Assembly (NCBI RefSeq): GCF_011398155.1
Contig: NZ_AP021888.1
Span: forward strand, 62,001 to 126,000
Direction of reading: 5' to 3'
Source: Thiosulfativibrio zosterae
Lineage (GTDB): Bacteria > Pseudomonadota > Gammaproteobacteria > Thiomicrospirales > Thiomicrospiraceae
DNA: 64,000 nucleotides
In this document: positions 7,958 to 16,335 of the stretch, one piece after another
How positions within the stretch are numbered: position 1 is the first letter of the stretch
How the letters are laid out: every line of letters begins with the position of its first letter
Translations under genes and position numbers: made by a program
Notes under the pieces: generated by a model
Database searches by the model: none
The model's input: the letters and a program-made list of their open reading frames with translations, nothing else
Told to the model about the DNA's origin: nothing

Positions 7958-9007
7958 TTATTCTTTAGGAGGCAGCATGGCTTGAGTTTCAAGCTTGCCT
8001 GTCAGAGAGGTTAAGAAATCTGCAATTAATGCACGATCTTTATCCGGAATTTTACGACCCAATTGATTAAGTCCCATAATTTTGATGGCGTCATCCAAAG
8101 TTTTAGCACCGGCATTGTGAAAGTAAGGTCCAGTAACTTCAATATTGCGCAGCGAGGGCACTTTAAATACATTTTTATCGGTTTCTTTTTTCGTTAAGTT
8201 AAACAGACCTTTGTCGACTTGTCTTTCGTTCTTTTCAGAGAAGTAAGCTTCTAGAGCGCCAAATTTTTGCATCATATTGCCGCCAAAATTCACGCCCTGG
8301 TGGCAAGCCACACAGCCATAACTTTGAAACAATTGATAACCTTTGGCTTGATTAGCGCTCAGGGCATTGTCATTCCCTTTTAAATAAGCGTCAATCGGTG
8401 CGGGTGTAATCAGGCTTCGTTCAAATTCGGCAATGGCATCTGTGATGGTATAAACCGAAATGCCTTGTTCTGGATAGAGATTGCCAAATAGGTTTTGATA
8501 GGTTTTAACCGCTTGAATATTCTTAACCACCTGTGGCCATTCTGCGCCCATTTCGCCAGGGTTGGCAACAGGGCCTTCGGCTTGGTTTCTGAGGTTGGCA
8601 GCACGACCATCCCAAAATTGTTTAAAGTTAAAACCAGAATTCAAAACGGTTGGGGTATTAATTGGGCCCAGTTGACCATTTATACCTAAGGCGACCGGCA
8701 TATTATCGTCACCGCCTATGGCCAGTCCGTGACAGCTTGCACAGGTTAGTTTGCCATTACCCGATAAACGGGTATCGTGATACAGCATATTGCCCAGAGC
8801 AACTTTTTCGGAATTTAAGTTAAGGTCTTTTAAATCAGGAAGGGGTTGGTTGTATTTGGTTCTGGCGGTATTGACCGCATAGGTCATTAAATAGGGTTCT
8901 TCGGCAGTTTTTTGGTAATCAACAAATGCGGATTCTGTTTTTTGACAACTGATGAGTCCTTGCATGGCTAAAAGAACCACACCAACTCTGAATAGCGGGT
9001 ATTTCAT
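7958..9007 (-). CDS. ccp: Dihaem cytochrome c peroxidase (CcpA/MauG family)
   Basis: This exported protein of about 349 residues has two CXXCH haem c sites: CASCH near residue 91 and CVACH near 232. The spacing and the motifs NTPTVLNSGFNFKQFWDGRA, NPGEMG, FKVPSLRNIEVTGPYFHNA and a C-terminal DFLTSLTG are those of bacterial dihaem cytochrome c peroxidases, which reduce H2O2 in the periplasm with electrons from a small cytochrome c. I choose the ATG at 9005-9007, preceded by AAGGAAATTCAGC; the frame opens at a GTG 24 bases earlier. The signal sequence ends LISC, a possible lipobox. Haem attachment would depend on the CcsB/ResB genes at 11.6-14.8 kb. Confidence 0.9.
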   Translation of the reverse strand: MKYPLFRVGVVLLAMQGLISCQKTESAFVDYQKTAEEPYLMTYAVNTARTKYNQPLPDLKDLNLNSEKVALGNMLYHDTRLSGNGKLTCASCHGLAIGGDDNMPVALGINGQLGPINTPTVLNSGFNFKQFWDGRAANLRNQAEGPVANPGEMGAEWPQVVKNIQAVKTYQNLFGNLYPEQGISVYTITDAIAEFERSLITPAPIDAYLKGNDNALSANQAKGYQLFQSYGCVACHQGVNFGGNMMQKFGALEAYFSEKNERQVDKGLFNLTKKETDKNVFKVPSLRNIEVTGPYFHNAGAKTLDDAIKIMGLNQLGRKIPDKDRALIADFLTSLTGKLETQAMLPPKE

Positions 9008-9151
9008 GCTGAATTTCCTTGTTTTATACACGACTATTCATTATAGCTAAGCTATTCATGATTTAGTAATCCTCTTCATTAATCTTCTTTATCAAACAAC
9101 TCAATAAAGTTTAAGGTTGATAGATTATAAAAAGGCAGAAAAAAAGGAAAA

Positions 9152-9176
9152 CAGCCAACAACTAGGGCATTGGCTG
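9152..9176 (-). terminator. Terminator after acetolactate-synthase-like gene 1
   Basis: CAGCCAA at 9152-9158 pairs with TTGGCTG at 9170-9176. Read on the minus strand the stem is followed by TTTTCC and then seven Ts. It lies about 45 bp past the stop codon at 9222. Confidence 0.6.
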
Positions 9177-9221
9177 GATAAAACGATTCATTAAAATAAG
9201 GGAATAATGATATTGATTGCG

Positions 9222-10868
9222 TTAATCTTCAATTTCAGACAGTACATTGCCAAGCAATTTAGTGAGCTGATCATTCTCTGAATAATCCACTGGGCAATCA
9301 ATCACGGTGACGGTATTGGCCTTAAGTGCTTTTTGCAATTCAGGTAACAGTTGCTTAGCTTCGGTGATGCGCACACCGATGGCACCAAACGATTGTGCGT
9401 AGGTTACAAAGTCGGGATTTTTAAAATCTATAAAAGCGGAGCGACCAAAACGGCGTTTTTGTTTCCATTCAATCAGCCCATATTGGCTGTCATTCCAAAT
9501 CAAAATCACTATCGGTGTTTGGCAACGCAAGGCGGTTTCAATTTCTTGTGAGTTCATCATAAACCCTGCGTCACCGGTGACTGCGACCACGCCTTTGTCA
9601 GGGTAAGCCAGTTTGGCAGCCACCGCACCTGGCACAGCGATGCCCATGCCGGCAAAACCGTTGGAAATAATGCAGGTATTGGGTTCATCACATCTAAAAA
9701 GGCGCGCCATCCACATTTTATGCGCCCCAACATCGCTGATGGCAATGTCGGCTTTTTTCATGGCAGTGCGCAAATCCCAAATAATTTTTTGCGGTAACAT
9801 CGGCCATGCATCACTGTTAGCGCAACGATTCATTTCTGCAATCATGGCATCCCGCAACGGGAACTCTGTAAAAGAGGGCGCAATGGGCTCTTCAATCATC
9901 TCGCCTAAGGCAACCAAATTGCGTCCAATATTGCCGATCAATTCCACCGCGGGAATATAGCTGTTGTCCACCTCGGATTTTTTGGTGTCTATGTGAATAA
10001 TGGTGTGCGAGCGACTCGGGTTCCATAAATGTGGGTGATATTCCACCATATCAAAGCCCACGCAAATCACCACATCAGCTTGTTTAAAACCGCCATTTTC
10101 ATAGTCGCCCTTTTGCAAACCTGCGGTGCCCATGGCCATCGAGTTTTTAAAGAAAGGGATAATGCCCTTGGCCATAAAAGTATTCACCACCGGAATCGCA
10201 TGGCGTTGGGTAAAGGCCAAAATATCTTCACGGGCATGAGCGCGCACGGCGCCATTACCCGCCAATATCAATGGATATTTGGCATTTTTAATCAGGTCGG
10301 CGGCTTGTTTAAGGAGGTCAGCGTCTGCCATGGTGAGTCGATTAGCACTGGTGGGTAACGGCAGTTCATCCGAATCCATTTCCGCAATATTTTCGGGGAA
10401 GTCGATAAAGGTAGCACCGGGTTTTTCGGCTTCGGCGAGTTTAAAGGCTTTACGCACCACTTCAGGAATGGTTTCGGGTTCGAGAATTTGGGTGGCGTAT
10501 TTGGTGATGGGTTTGAACATACTCACCAAATCGACCACCTGATGCGACTCTTTGTGCAAGCGCGTGGTGGCCGCTTGTCCGGCAATGGCCACCAAAGGGG
10601 CATTGTCCATATTGGCATCAGCCACACCGGTGACCAAATTGGTGGCACCTGGGCCTAGGGTTGACATACACACGCCCGCTTTACCAGTTAAACGCCCGTA
10701 AACATCCGCCATAAAGGCCGCGCCCTGTTCGTGACGGGTGGTGATGAATTGAATGTTAGAGTCTAAGAGGGCATCCATAATGTCGAGATTTTCCTCACCA
10801 GGAATCCCAAAAATATATTCGACCCCTTCATTTTCTAAACATTTCACAAACAATTTGGCAGCTTTCAT
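9222..10868 (-). CDS. Acetolactate synthase large subunit-like ThDP enzyme, paralogue 1
   Basis: This 548-residue thiamine-diphosphate enzyme has the three expected domains: an N-terminal pyrimidine-binding domain with the catalytic glutamate in TRHEQGAAFMADVYGRLTG, a central domain, and a C-terminal pyrophosphate-binding domain with TGDAGFMMNSQEIE...WND (usual GDG-x(24-27)-N; here GDA). FGIPGEENLDIMDALLDS and LGPGATNLVTGVADANMDN are typical of the AlsS-like group. Pyruvate condensation to acetolactate is the likely reaction, but related enzymes accept other 2-oxo acids. No regulatory small subunit lies nearby, so it is not an obvious IlvBN-type biosynthetic enzyme. A second copy lies at 38571-40181, with the same MKAA opening and FVKCLE/EGVEYIFGIPGEENLD segments. 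It is flanked by a terminator and the palindrome at 10917. Confidence 0.83.
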   Translation of the reverse strand: MKAAKLFVKCLENEGVEYIFGIPGEENLDIMDALLDSNIQFITTRHEQGAAFMADVYGRLTGKAGVCMSTLGPGATNLVTGVADANMDNAPLVAIAGQAATTRLHKESHQVVDLVSMFKPITKYATQILEPETIPEVVRKAFKLAEAEKPGATFIDFPENIAEMDSDELPLPTSANRLTMADADLLKQAADLIKNAKYPLILAGNGAVRAHAREDILAFTQRHAIPVVNTFMAKGIIPFFKNSMAMGTAGLQKGDYENGGFKQADVVICVGFDMVEYHPHLWNPSRSHTIIHIDTKKSEVDNSYIPAVELIGNIGRNLVALGEMIEEPIAPSFTEFPLRDAMIAEMNRCANSDAWPMLPQKIIWDLRTAMKKADIAISDVGAHKMWMARLFRCDEPNTCIISNGFAGMGIAVPGAVAAKLAYPDKGVVAVTGDAGFMMNSQEIETALRCQTPIVILIWNDSQYGLIEWKQKRRFGRSAFIDFKNPDFVTYAQSFGAIGVRITEAKQLLPELQKALKANTVTVIDCPVDYSENDQLTKLLGNVLSEIED

Positions 10869-10916
10869 AGCAGACTCTCAATCAGCCCCAAAAGGCTTTA
10901 AATTTAAACAAAAAAT

Positions 10917-10930
10917 GACCAGGCCTGGTC
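10917..10930. repeat. Uptake-like palindrome copy 2
   Basis: Exact GACCAGGCCTGGTC followed by ATTTTT and a second T-run starting 13 bases after the core. The upstream side also mirrors this with AAAAAAT. Intergenic between the acetolactate-synthase-like gene and dsbA. Confidence 0.88.
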
Positions 10931-10962
10931 ATTTTTGGGAGGTTTTTGAACAAAATTTAGGT

Positions 10963-11580
10963 TTATTGTTCGGTTAAATGATTCACTAAAGTCCACAATT
11001 TATCACGACTACCTGCCGTGCCAACATCGGTGCGATATTTACCATTCACAACCACCGCTGGCACCCCATCTATTCCAGAACGGGCAGTAATGTCTTGGGC
11101 ACGGCGCAGATATTGTTCCACTTTAAAGCTGTCAAAAGTATCTTTAAAATCTTGTTCTTTAACGCCAAATTGGGTAAAAAACTTGGCAATGCTGTCAACA
11201 TCAAACAGTTTTTTGTGGTCACGATGTAAGGCATCAAAATAAGCACGATGGGATTTTTCTAACACGCCTAAAACTTTGGCAGTGTAAAACACCTTGGCCA
11301 TAAAAATCCAGTTAGGGCTGTTAAACACCGCAGGCACCTGTTCAAAATTGACATCGGCAGGTTTGGTTTTTACCCAAGCTTCTAGGCTGTCTTCTAGATG
11401 ATAGCAGTGCGGACAATGGTAGCCAAAAATCTCAATCACCGACTTTTTGGCGGGGGCAATATCAATGGGCATATCGGTTTTACGATATTCTGTGCCTTCT
11501 TGATAACCCAAATTATCCGCTGCTTGAGCAAAGCCCGCAAAGAAAACCGATAAAAATACAATCGAGAGTAACTTTTTCAT
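10963..11580 (-). CDS. dsbA: Thiol:disulfide interchange protein DsbA
   Basis: This periplasmic thiol oxidase of about 205 residues introduces disulfides into exported proteins. The chosen ATG at 11578-11580 gives MKKLLSIVFLSVFFAGFAQA, a classical signal peptide; the longer open frame runs back into ccsB and would bury it. The active site CPHC (FGYHCPHCYHLE) is near residue 56, identical to E. coli DsbA, and a cis-proline segment follows (GIDGVPAVVV). Length fits DsbA. It starts 2 bp after the stop codon of the upstream CcsB-like gene, so it is co-transcribed with the cytochrome c maturation genes. A link between thiol redox and haem attachment is common, though System II normally uses CcdA/CcsX reductants rather than an oxidant. 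Confidence 0.92.
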   Translation of the reverse strand: MKKLLSIVFLSVFFAGFAQAADNLGYQEGTEYRKTDMPIDIAPAKKSVIEIFGYHCPHCYHLEDSLEAWVKTKPADVNFEQVPAVFNSPNWIFMAKVFYTAKVLGVLEKSHRAYFDALHRDHKKLFDVDSIAKFFTQFGVKEQDFKDTFDSFKVEQYLRRAQDITARSGIDGVPAVVVNGKYRTDVGTAGSRDKLWTLVNHLTEQ

Positions 11581-11582
11581 GA

Positions 11583-12767
11583 TCAAAGTGTTCCGTAAGA
11601 ATGTAAACCGGATAAGAACATATTTACCCCTAAGAACGCAAAGGTGGTAATGAGTAGACCCACAAATGCCCACCAAGCCATAGGCGTGCCACGCCAGCCT
11701 TTAGACATTCTAATGTGTAACCAAGCCGCATAGTTTAACCAAACAATCAACGCCCAAGTTTCTTTAGGGTCCCAAGACCAGTAACCGCCCCAAGCTTCGG
11801 CTGCCCACATAGCGCCTAACACGGTCGCAATGGTGAAGAAGGCAAAACCCAGCGCAATGGATTTGTACATCAAGTCATCCATTTTTTCCAAAGTAGGCAT
11901 TTTGGTTAGGAAAGCGCTATTGGGGTTGGTGCGTTTTACCTTGTCGGTAATTAAGTAAGCAACCCCCACCATGGCAGCGATTGAGAAGGTGCCATAACCC
12001 ACAAAGTTAGCAGGCACATGTATTTTCATCCAATAGCTTTTCAATGCAGGCACTAAAGGTTGAATCACATGAGCGCCCTTATCAAAGGTGTACCAAAGAA
12101 TAAAAGCCACGGCCGCACTGATTACCAGTAACACAAATCCACCCATGGCACGGGTGTTCATTTTTTGTTCGTAGTACAAGTATAGTAGGGCGGTGATGAC
12201 CACAAACAACACAAACACTTCATACAAGCTGCTCACCGGAATATGGCCATAATCAAAGTTGATTAAATAAGACTCTCTCCAACGCACCAGCATGCCAACT
12301 AAGCCAAATACAGAAGCCGCCCAGGTGAGGGTGGTAGCGACTTTCCCTGTGTATTCAGAACCTTGATATAGGGCCAAGAAATAGGTCGCTGTGGCCAATA
12401 CAAAAAGGGCATTCATCCACATAATTGCCGATTGGCTAGACACTAAAAACTTTAAGAAAAAAGCGGTTTCATTGGCAGTAATTTGATTGTTATGACTACT
12501 GTAAGTCCAAAGGGCTAACAAAGTCAGGCCGGCTACCCAATACATCAGCGGTTGAATACTGGTCCACATTCTACCTAAAGCGATTAAGCCAATGCCTGTA
12601 CCAATCAAAATACCCACTTCATAAATATCCATATACTGACGATAGTCAATCCAAGCCACAAATGTGGCGATGGCTACCAGAAGAATCCACAGCCCATCCT
12701 TGATTGAGATGGGTAGTGGCTTTTTGCTCACTCCCTGAGCGTCTAGCGTTGGATTAGTTGAACTCAT
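11583..12767 (-). CDS. ccsB: System II cytochrome c synthase subunit CcsB/CcsA (ResC) type
   Basis: This polytopic membrane protein of 394 residues belongs to the haem-handling family. Near the C-terminus is the tryptophan-rich WWD-type segment (AAEAWGGYWSWDPKETWALI), which binds haem, and conserved histidines (IHVPANFVGYG, AAWLHIR) are available as ligands. About eight hydrophobic helices are visible. With the ResB-like protein it delivers haem across the membrane and ligates it to CXXCH motifs of apocytochromes. Its ATG overlaps the stop of the upstream ResB gene by 4 bp (ATGA), so the two are translationally coupled, and dsbA follows. Naming differs between organisms (CcsA/ResC or CcsB). 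Confidence 0.9.
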   Translation of the reverse strand: MSSTNPTLDAQGVSKKPLPISIKDGLWILLVAIATFVAWIDYRQYMDIYEVGILIGTGIGLIALGRMWTSIQPLMYWVAGLTLLALWTYSSHNNQITANETAFFLKFLVSSQSAIMWMNALFVLATATYFLALYQGSEYTGKVATTLTWAASVFGLVGMLVRWRESYLINFDYGHIPVSSLYEVFVLFVVITALLYLYYEQKMNTRAMGGFVLLVISAAVAFILWYTFDKGAHVIQPLVPALKSYWMKIHVPANFVGYGTFSIAAMVGVAYLITDKVKRTNPNSAFLTKMPTLEKMDDLMYKSIALGFAFFTIATVLGAMWAAEAWGGYWSWDPKETWALIVWLNYAAWLHIRMSKGWRGTPMAWWAFVGLLITTFAFLGVNMFLSGLHSYGTL

Positions 12768-14842
12768 GATGCACTCCCTGAGTGGTTAGTTTTGGGTGAA
12801 AATTGGGTTTGATATAACTCGACCAAGTTTTGAAATTCCACAGCGGTTTCAGGTAAATCTTTGGTGTCTTTGGCGGCCAGCGTTACTTCTTTGGTGATGC
12901 TTGAAAAGGCTATCCAAACCCGCTTTTGACGCACATAGAACAAGAAGAACACCCCAATAATAAGTAGGGTGCTACCAAAATACACCACATCTTTCCCTGG
13001 TGACTTAGTGATTTGTAAACCCGTGGACTGAATTTGCTTAAAGGATTTCATTTCAACATACATCGGTGGGCCATAATTAGGCAAACCACTGATGGCGGTA
13101 ATGGCATCTTCAAACCATTTTTGGTCAAACTCATTCACCTCAACAGTCTCTTCGGTTTTGTTATATTCTTTGGCCAAAATATCCACATACAAAGTCTGCA
13201 ACGCCATACTGGCTTGCGCAAAATAAAACTCAGATACTTTTTGCTGTTCTTCTTTAGGGACGGTTTTTTCAATAAAATCATTGATACCGTTAAAGCCTCT
13301 TTGGCGGAACAGGGTGGTGAGCTGTTGCATTAAACGCAGTTGTAGCTCATAAGTTTTATCATCAACGCCAGCTTCTTGTGGCAGGGCTTGTTTAAAAACA
13401 GACACCATTTCATTGCTGTTGTTCATTAAAGCCAAAAACTTAAAGAAACGCGCTTTGGTTTTTTTGACATCCGCCGGAATAAATAAATAACGGAAAGGTT
13501 CAGCTGGGGTATTACGCATACCCGTCATAAAAAACCATCGGCCATCTTGTAGGTTGGGCGACATATAGTTTTCATATTCCCAGGCCTTACCTTTTTCATC
13601 GCGCACTTTAAAAATGATGGTCGGCCCATTGTTATGCACTTTTTTACCGGTTTCAGCCTGTTCTTCTTCAGTGGTGGGGACGATGTTAAACATTTTAAAA
13701 TCGTTTAATTCCAACTTAAATTTGCCCACTGGCGTATTTAAAGGCTCAATACGATCGACCGCTGTGTCTAGGGTTAAAGGGTTTTCGGTGGGTGACATGA
13801 GCGGATGCACTTGCAAATTAAGCAAAGAACCACCGTCGCCAAACGAAGACTGGTAAATGGCATAGTTTTTATAATACAGAGGGTGGTTGACCGCTATGGT
13901 GGTTTCAATGGGTGCTTCTAAGTCGGGTGCTTTTAAAATAATGTCCGATTCGAAAGACTTAGGCATACCCGTGTCGTAATGTTCAATACGGAAGTCTTTT
14001 ACGGTGATTTCGAAAGGCAGTTTTTGCACTAAAAATCCGCGTTCATAAGGCAAAAATAACACATCGGACTTACGACCCTCAGGGATATTAACCGAACCAC
14101 GGAAAGAGAAGTTTTCTGGGCCTAACCAAGATTGTTGGGGAATTTTATCTAAGCCGACCACACGGGTTTCTGGCGCTAAATCACCGGTTAATTCACGATA
14201 TTTCAACAGTAGATTACTGTCTAGCAAACCGCCTAAACAAATAATAATAATAGAAATATGGGTAAAAAAGTAACCTAAGCGATTCCAACGACCCTTCATC
14301 CCCGCAACGGTAATGCCGTCTTCTCGGGTGTGAATTTTGGTTTTATAACCTTGTGACTCTAAAAGCGATTTTACACCCTGCGCATCAAAAGATTCGCCAG
14401 GCAAACTGGTGTGATGAGGCTGATGTTTGTAGGCGTTGATGGATAGGGTTTCGCCAAACTTTTTAATGTCTTGCCAAAAAGTAGGGGTGTTGCGGGTTAC
14501 ACAAGTGGCGGTAGACACCAACAAAAACAACAAAACCAACACAAACCAAGCTGCGCCATAAACATGAAATAACCCCAAGCTATCAAAAACTTGAGTCCAA
14601 AAGGGGCCAAATTTGATGATGTAGTCTTGAAAATTCTCATTTTGTTTAAGAATGGTGCCAATAATGGATGCAATCGCCAACATCATTAACAGCGTCACCG
14701 CCAAGTTCATAGAGCCTAAAAACTGCACAAAAGGGCTGTTGCTTTTGGGCGCCTTAGCAGGCGTTTCGGGCATTTGAGAAGTGGGCGTGTTTTGGTTGGT
14801 TGCCATAGCTTTAGTTTCTACTGTGTTGATATTTAAGCGCAT
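12764..14842 (-). CDS. resB: System II cytochrome c biogenesis protein ResB-like
   Basis: This 692-residue ResB-family protein has three N-terminal TM helices (one in FLGSMNLAVTLLMMLAIASI, one in the AAWFVLVLLFLLVSTAT region, one in LGYFFTHISIIIICLGG), a large periplasmic domain of about 400 residues, and a final TM (VYFGSTLLIIGVFFLFYV). SVNIPEGRKSDVLFLPYERG and NHPLYYKNYAIYQSSFGDGG are characteristic. It partners the CcsB-like protein encoded next, with which it overlaps by 4 bp. The start is uncertain: an ATG at 14804-14806 would remove 12 residues, and neither start has a strong ribosome-binding site. It probably supplies the haemylation machinery needed by the dihaem peroxidase at 8-9 kb. 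Confidence 0.9.
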   Translation of the reverse strand: MRLNINTVETKAMATNQNTPTSQMPETPAKAPKSNSPFVQFLGSMNLAVTLLMMLAIASIIGTILKQNENFQDYIIKFGPFWTQVFDSLGLFHVYGAAWFVLVLLFLLVSTATCVTRNTPTFWQDIKKFGETLSINAYKHQPHHTSLPGESFDAQGVKSLLESQGYKTKIHTREDGITVAGMKGRWNRLGYFFTHISIIIICLGGLLDSNLLLKYRELTGDLAPETRVVGLDKIPQQSWLGPENFSFRGSVNIPEGRKSDVLFLPYERGFLVQKLPFEITVKDFRIEHYDTGMPKSFESDIILKAPDLEAPIETTIAVNHPLYYKNYAIYQSSFGDGGSLLNLQVHPLMSPTENPLTLDTAVDRIEPLNTPVGKFKLELNDFKMFNIVPTTEEEQAETGKKVHNNGPTIIFKVRDEKGKAWEYENYMSPNLQDGRWFFMTGMRNTPAEPFRYLFIPADVKKTKARFFKFLALMNNSNEMVSVFKQALPQEAGVDDKTYELQLRLMQQLTTLFRQRGFNGINDFIEKTVPKEEQQKVSEFYFAQASMALQTLYVDILAKEYNKTEETVEVNEFDQKWFEDAITAISGLPNYGPPMYVEMKSFKQIQSTGLQITKSPGKDVVYFGSTLLIIGVFFLFYVRQKRVWIAFSSITKEVTLAAKDTKDLPETAVEFQNLVELYQTQFSPKTNHSGSAS

Positions 14843-14978
14843 CCATTGCGCAGAAAATTTAGGGCCGAAAAAAGATTGTAAAGTATAACCTCAAAGCAAA
14901 GATTGATAAAGGATGAAACCCAATACCTGAGTCAATTAATAGGTTATTAGTGTAACAAAGTTTTAGACAGGGTGTGTG

Positions 14979-14987
14979 TGGTATAAT
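14979..14987 (+). promoter_or_regulatory. Extended -10 promoter for engB
   Basis: TGGTATAAT is a perfect TATAAT with an upstream TGn extension, 49 bp before the engB start. No good -35 hexamer is at 17 bp, as is usual for extended -10 promoters. Confidence 0.5.
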
Positions 14988-15036
14988 TTGCGCCATTATT
15001 TTTACAGTCACAACAATACGTTAGCTCAAGTTAACA

Positions 15037-15675
15037 ATGGATTCCGTCATGCAACACCCGCTATTTCAACAAGCCACCTATTTAAAATCTGCCCCAAACC
15101 TGGGTTCTTGCCCAGAAGATGTGGGTTACGAAGTGGCCTTTGCTGGGCGTTCTAATGCCGGAAAATCCAGCGCTTTAAATGTGATTACCTCACAAAAATC
15201 CCTAGCCAGAACCAGTAAAACGCCTGGTCGCACCCAGTTGATTAACTTTTTTACCTGCGATGAAGAGCGCAGCTTGGTGGATTTACCGGGTTATGGTTTT
15301 GCCAAAGTGAACATTAATGTTAAAAAAGCTTGGGAAGCGGGCTTGGCAGAATACATTGAAAAACGCACCGCGTTGAAAGGATTAATCTTATTGATGGATT
15401 GTCGACTGCCGCCGACTGACATAGATATAGTGATGTTAGATTGGACTAAAGCGCTCGATTTACCGGTGCATGTGTTACTGACCAAAGCCGATAAACTCAG
15501 TAAAAATCAAGCACAAGCCAGCCTATTTAAATTGCAAGCGATGCTTAAAGAACAATATCCACATGCCACTGCCCAGCTGTTTTCATCGTTAAAACGCCAA
15601 GGATTAGACCAGGCCTGGGCAAAATTAGAGGGCTGGATGAATTATGAACGCCCTGTTAAAGTCAAAGCAGACTAA
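15037..15675 (+). CDS. engB: Ribosome biogenesis GTPase EngB (YihA/YsxC)
   Basis: This 212-residue essential GTPase is involved in large ribosomal subunit assembly. G1 is GRSNAGKSS, G3 DLPGYG, G4 TKAD, and the G2 region holds TSKTPGRTQLINFF, all in EngB order and spacing. A start four codons downstream (ATG at 15049-15051, preceded by AATGGATT) is equally possible. The gene is divergent from the cytochrome c genes and is followed by the 84-bp repeat array instead of an ordinary terminator. A copy of the CCAGGCCTGG palindrome lies in its coding region and encodes DQAW (15607-15620). Confidence 0.95.
   Translation: MDSVMQHPLFQQATYLKSAPNLGSCPEDVGYEVAFAGRSNAGKSSALNVITSQKSLARTSKTPGRTQLINFFTCDEERSLVDLPGYGFAKVNINVKKAWEAGLAEYIEKRTALKGLILLMDCRLPPTDIDIVMLDWTKALDLPVHVLLTKADKLSKNQAQASLFKLQAMLKEQYPHATAQLFSSLKRQGLDQAWAKLEGWMNYERPVKVKAD
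15607..15620. repeat. Uptake-like palindrome copy 3, inside engB
   Basis: GACCAGGCCTGGGC with an exact CCAGGCCTGG core, read in frame as Asp-Gln-Ala-Trp. The last half-site base pair departs from the symmetrical form. Confidence 0.8.
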
Positions 15676-15724
15676 ATAGTACCCCAAGGTTTTTAATTTA
15701 ACAGGGTAAGGATTGCGACGGAAA

Positions 15725-16330
15725 GGGGCGAAGGCTTTAGCCTTCTTCTTTAAAAGTTGCGCGCTTATCAGCAGGCTAAAGCCTGCGCCCCAGGTTTTGC
15801 GACTTAAACGGGCGAAGGCTTCAGCCTTCTTCTTTAAAAGTTGCACAAATTTCAGCAGACTAAAGTCTGCGCCCCAGGTTTTGCGACTTAAAGGGGCGAA
15901 GGCTTCAGCCTTCTTCTTTAAAACTTGCACAAATCTTGGCAGGCTAAAGCCTGCGCCCCAAGTATTGCGACTTAAAGGGGCGAAGGCTTCAGCCTTCCTC
16001 TTTAAAACTTGCACAAATCTTGGCAGGCTAAAGCCTGCGCCCCAGGTTTTACGACTCAAAGGGGCAAAGGCTTTAGCCTTCTTTTTTCAAAGTTGCACAA
16101 ATTTCAGCAGGCTAAAGCCTGCGCCCCAGGTTTTACGACTCAAAGAGGCAAAGGCTTCAGCCTTCTTTTTTCAAACTAGCACAATTCTTGGCAGGCTAAA
16201 GCCTGCGCCCCAGGTTTTGCGACTTAAAGGGGCGAAGGCTTCAGCCTTCTTTTTTCAAACTTGCACAAATTTCAGCAGACTAAAGTCTGCGCTCAGGTTT
16301 TAACTTAAAGGGGCGAAGGCTTTAGCCTTC
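15725..16330. repeat. Tandem array of an 84-bp unit built from two REP-like palindromes
   Basis: Seven units and a partial eighth start at 15725, 15809, 15893, 15977, 16061, 16145, 16229 and 16310; the period is exactly 84 bp except for the last step (81 bp). Each unit is GGGGCGAAGGCTTTAGCCTTC, a linker of about 26 bp, GCAGGCTAAAGCCTGCGCCCC, and a 16-bp linker. Each palindrome forms a hairpin and the two outer GGGGC/GCCCC ends are complementary, as in REPIN pairs. Copies differ by compensated changes (GGCTTTAGCC to GGCTTCAGCC). The array fills the space between convergent engB and the GGDEF response regulator, where it may end transcripts from both sides. It leaves long open frames on both strands because 84 is a multiple of three. 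Confidence 0.93.
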
Positions 16331-16335
16331 AATCT

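Noticed and set aside
15625-16059. Open frame of 144 codons on the minus strand in the same array
   Set aside because: Same artefact of the repeat period; it overlaps the end of engB.
15713-16303. Open frame of 196 codons on the plus strand with a repeating protein sequence
   Set aside because: It lies wholly in the 84-bp palindromic array; 84 is a multiple of three, so any stop-free frame stays open. No ribosome-binding site and no homologue recognised.
15725-16330. CRISPR array
   Set aside because: The repeating unit is a palindrome pair with no variable spacers; the intervening sequence is also repeated, and no cas genes are present.
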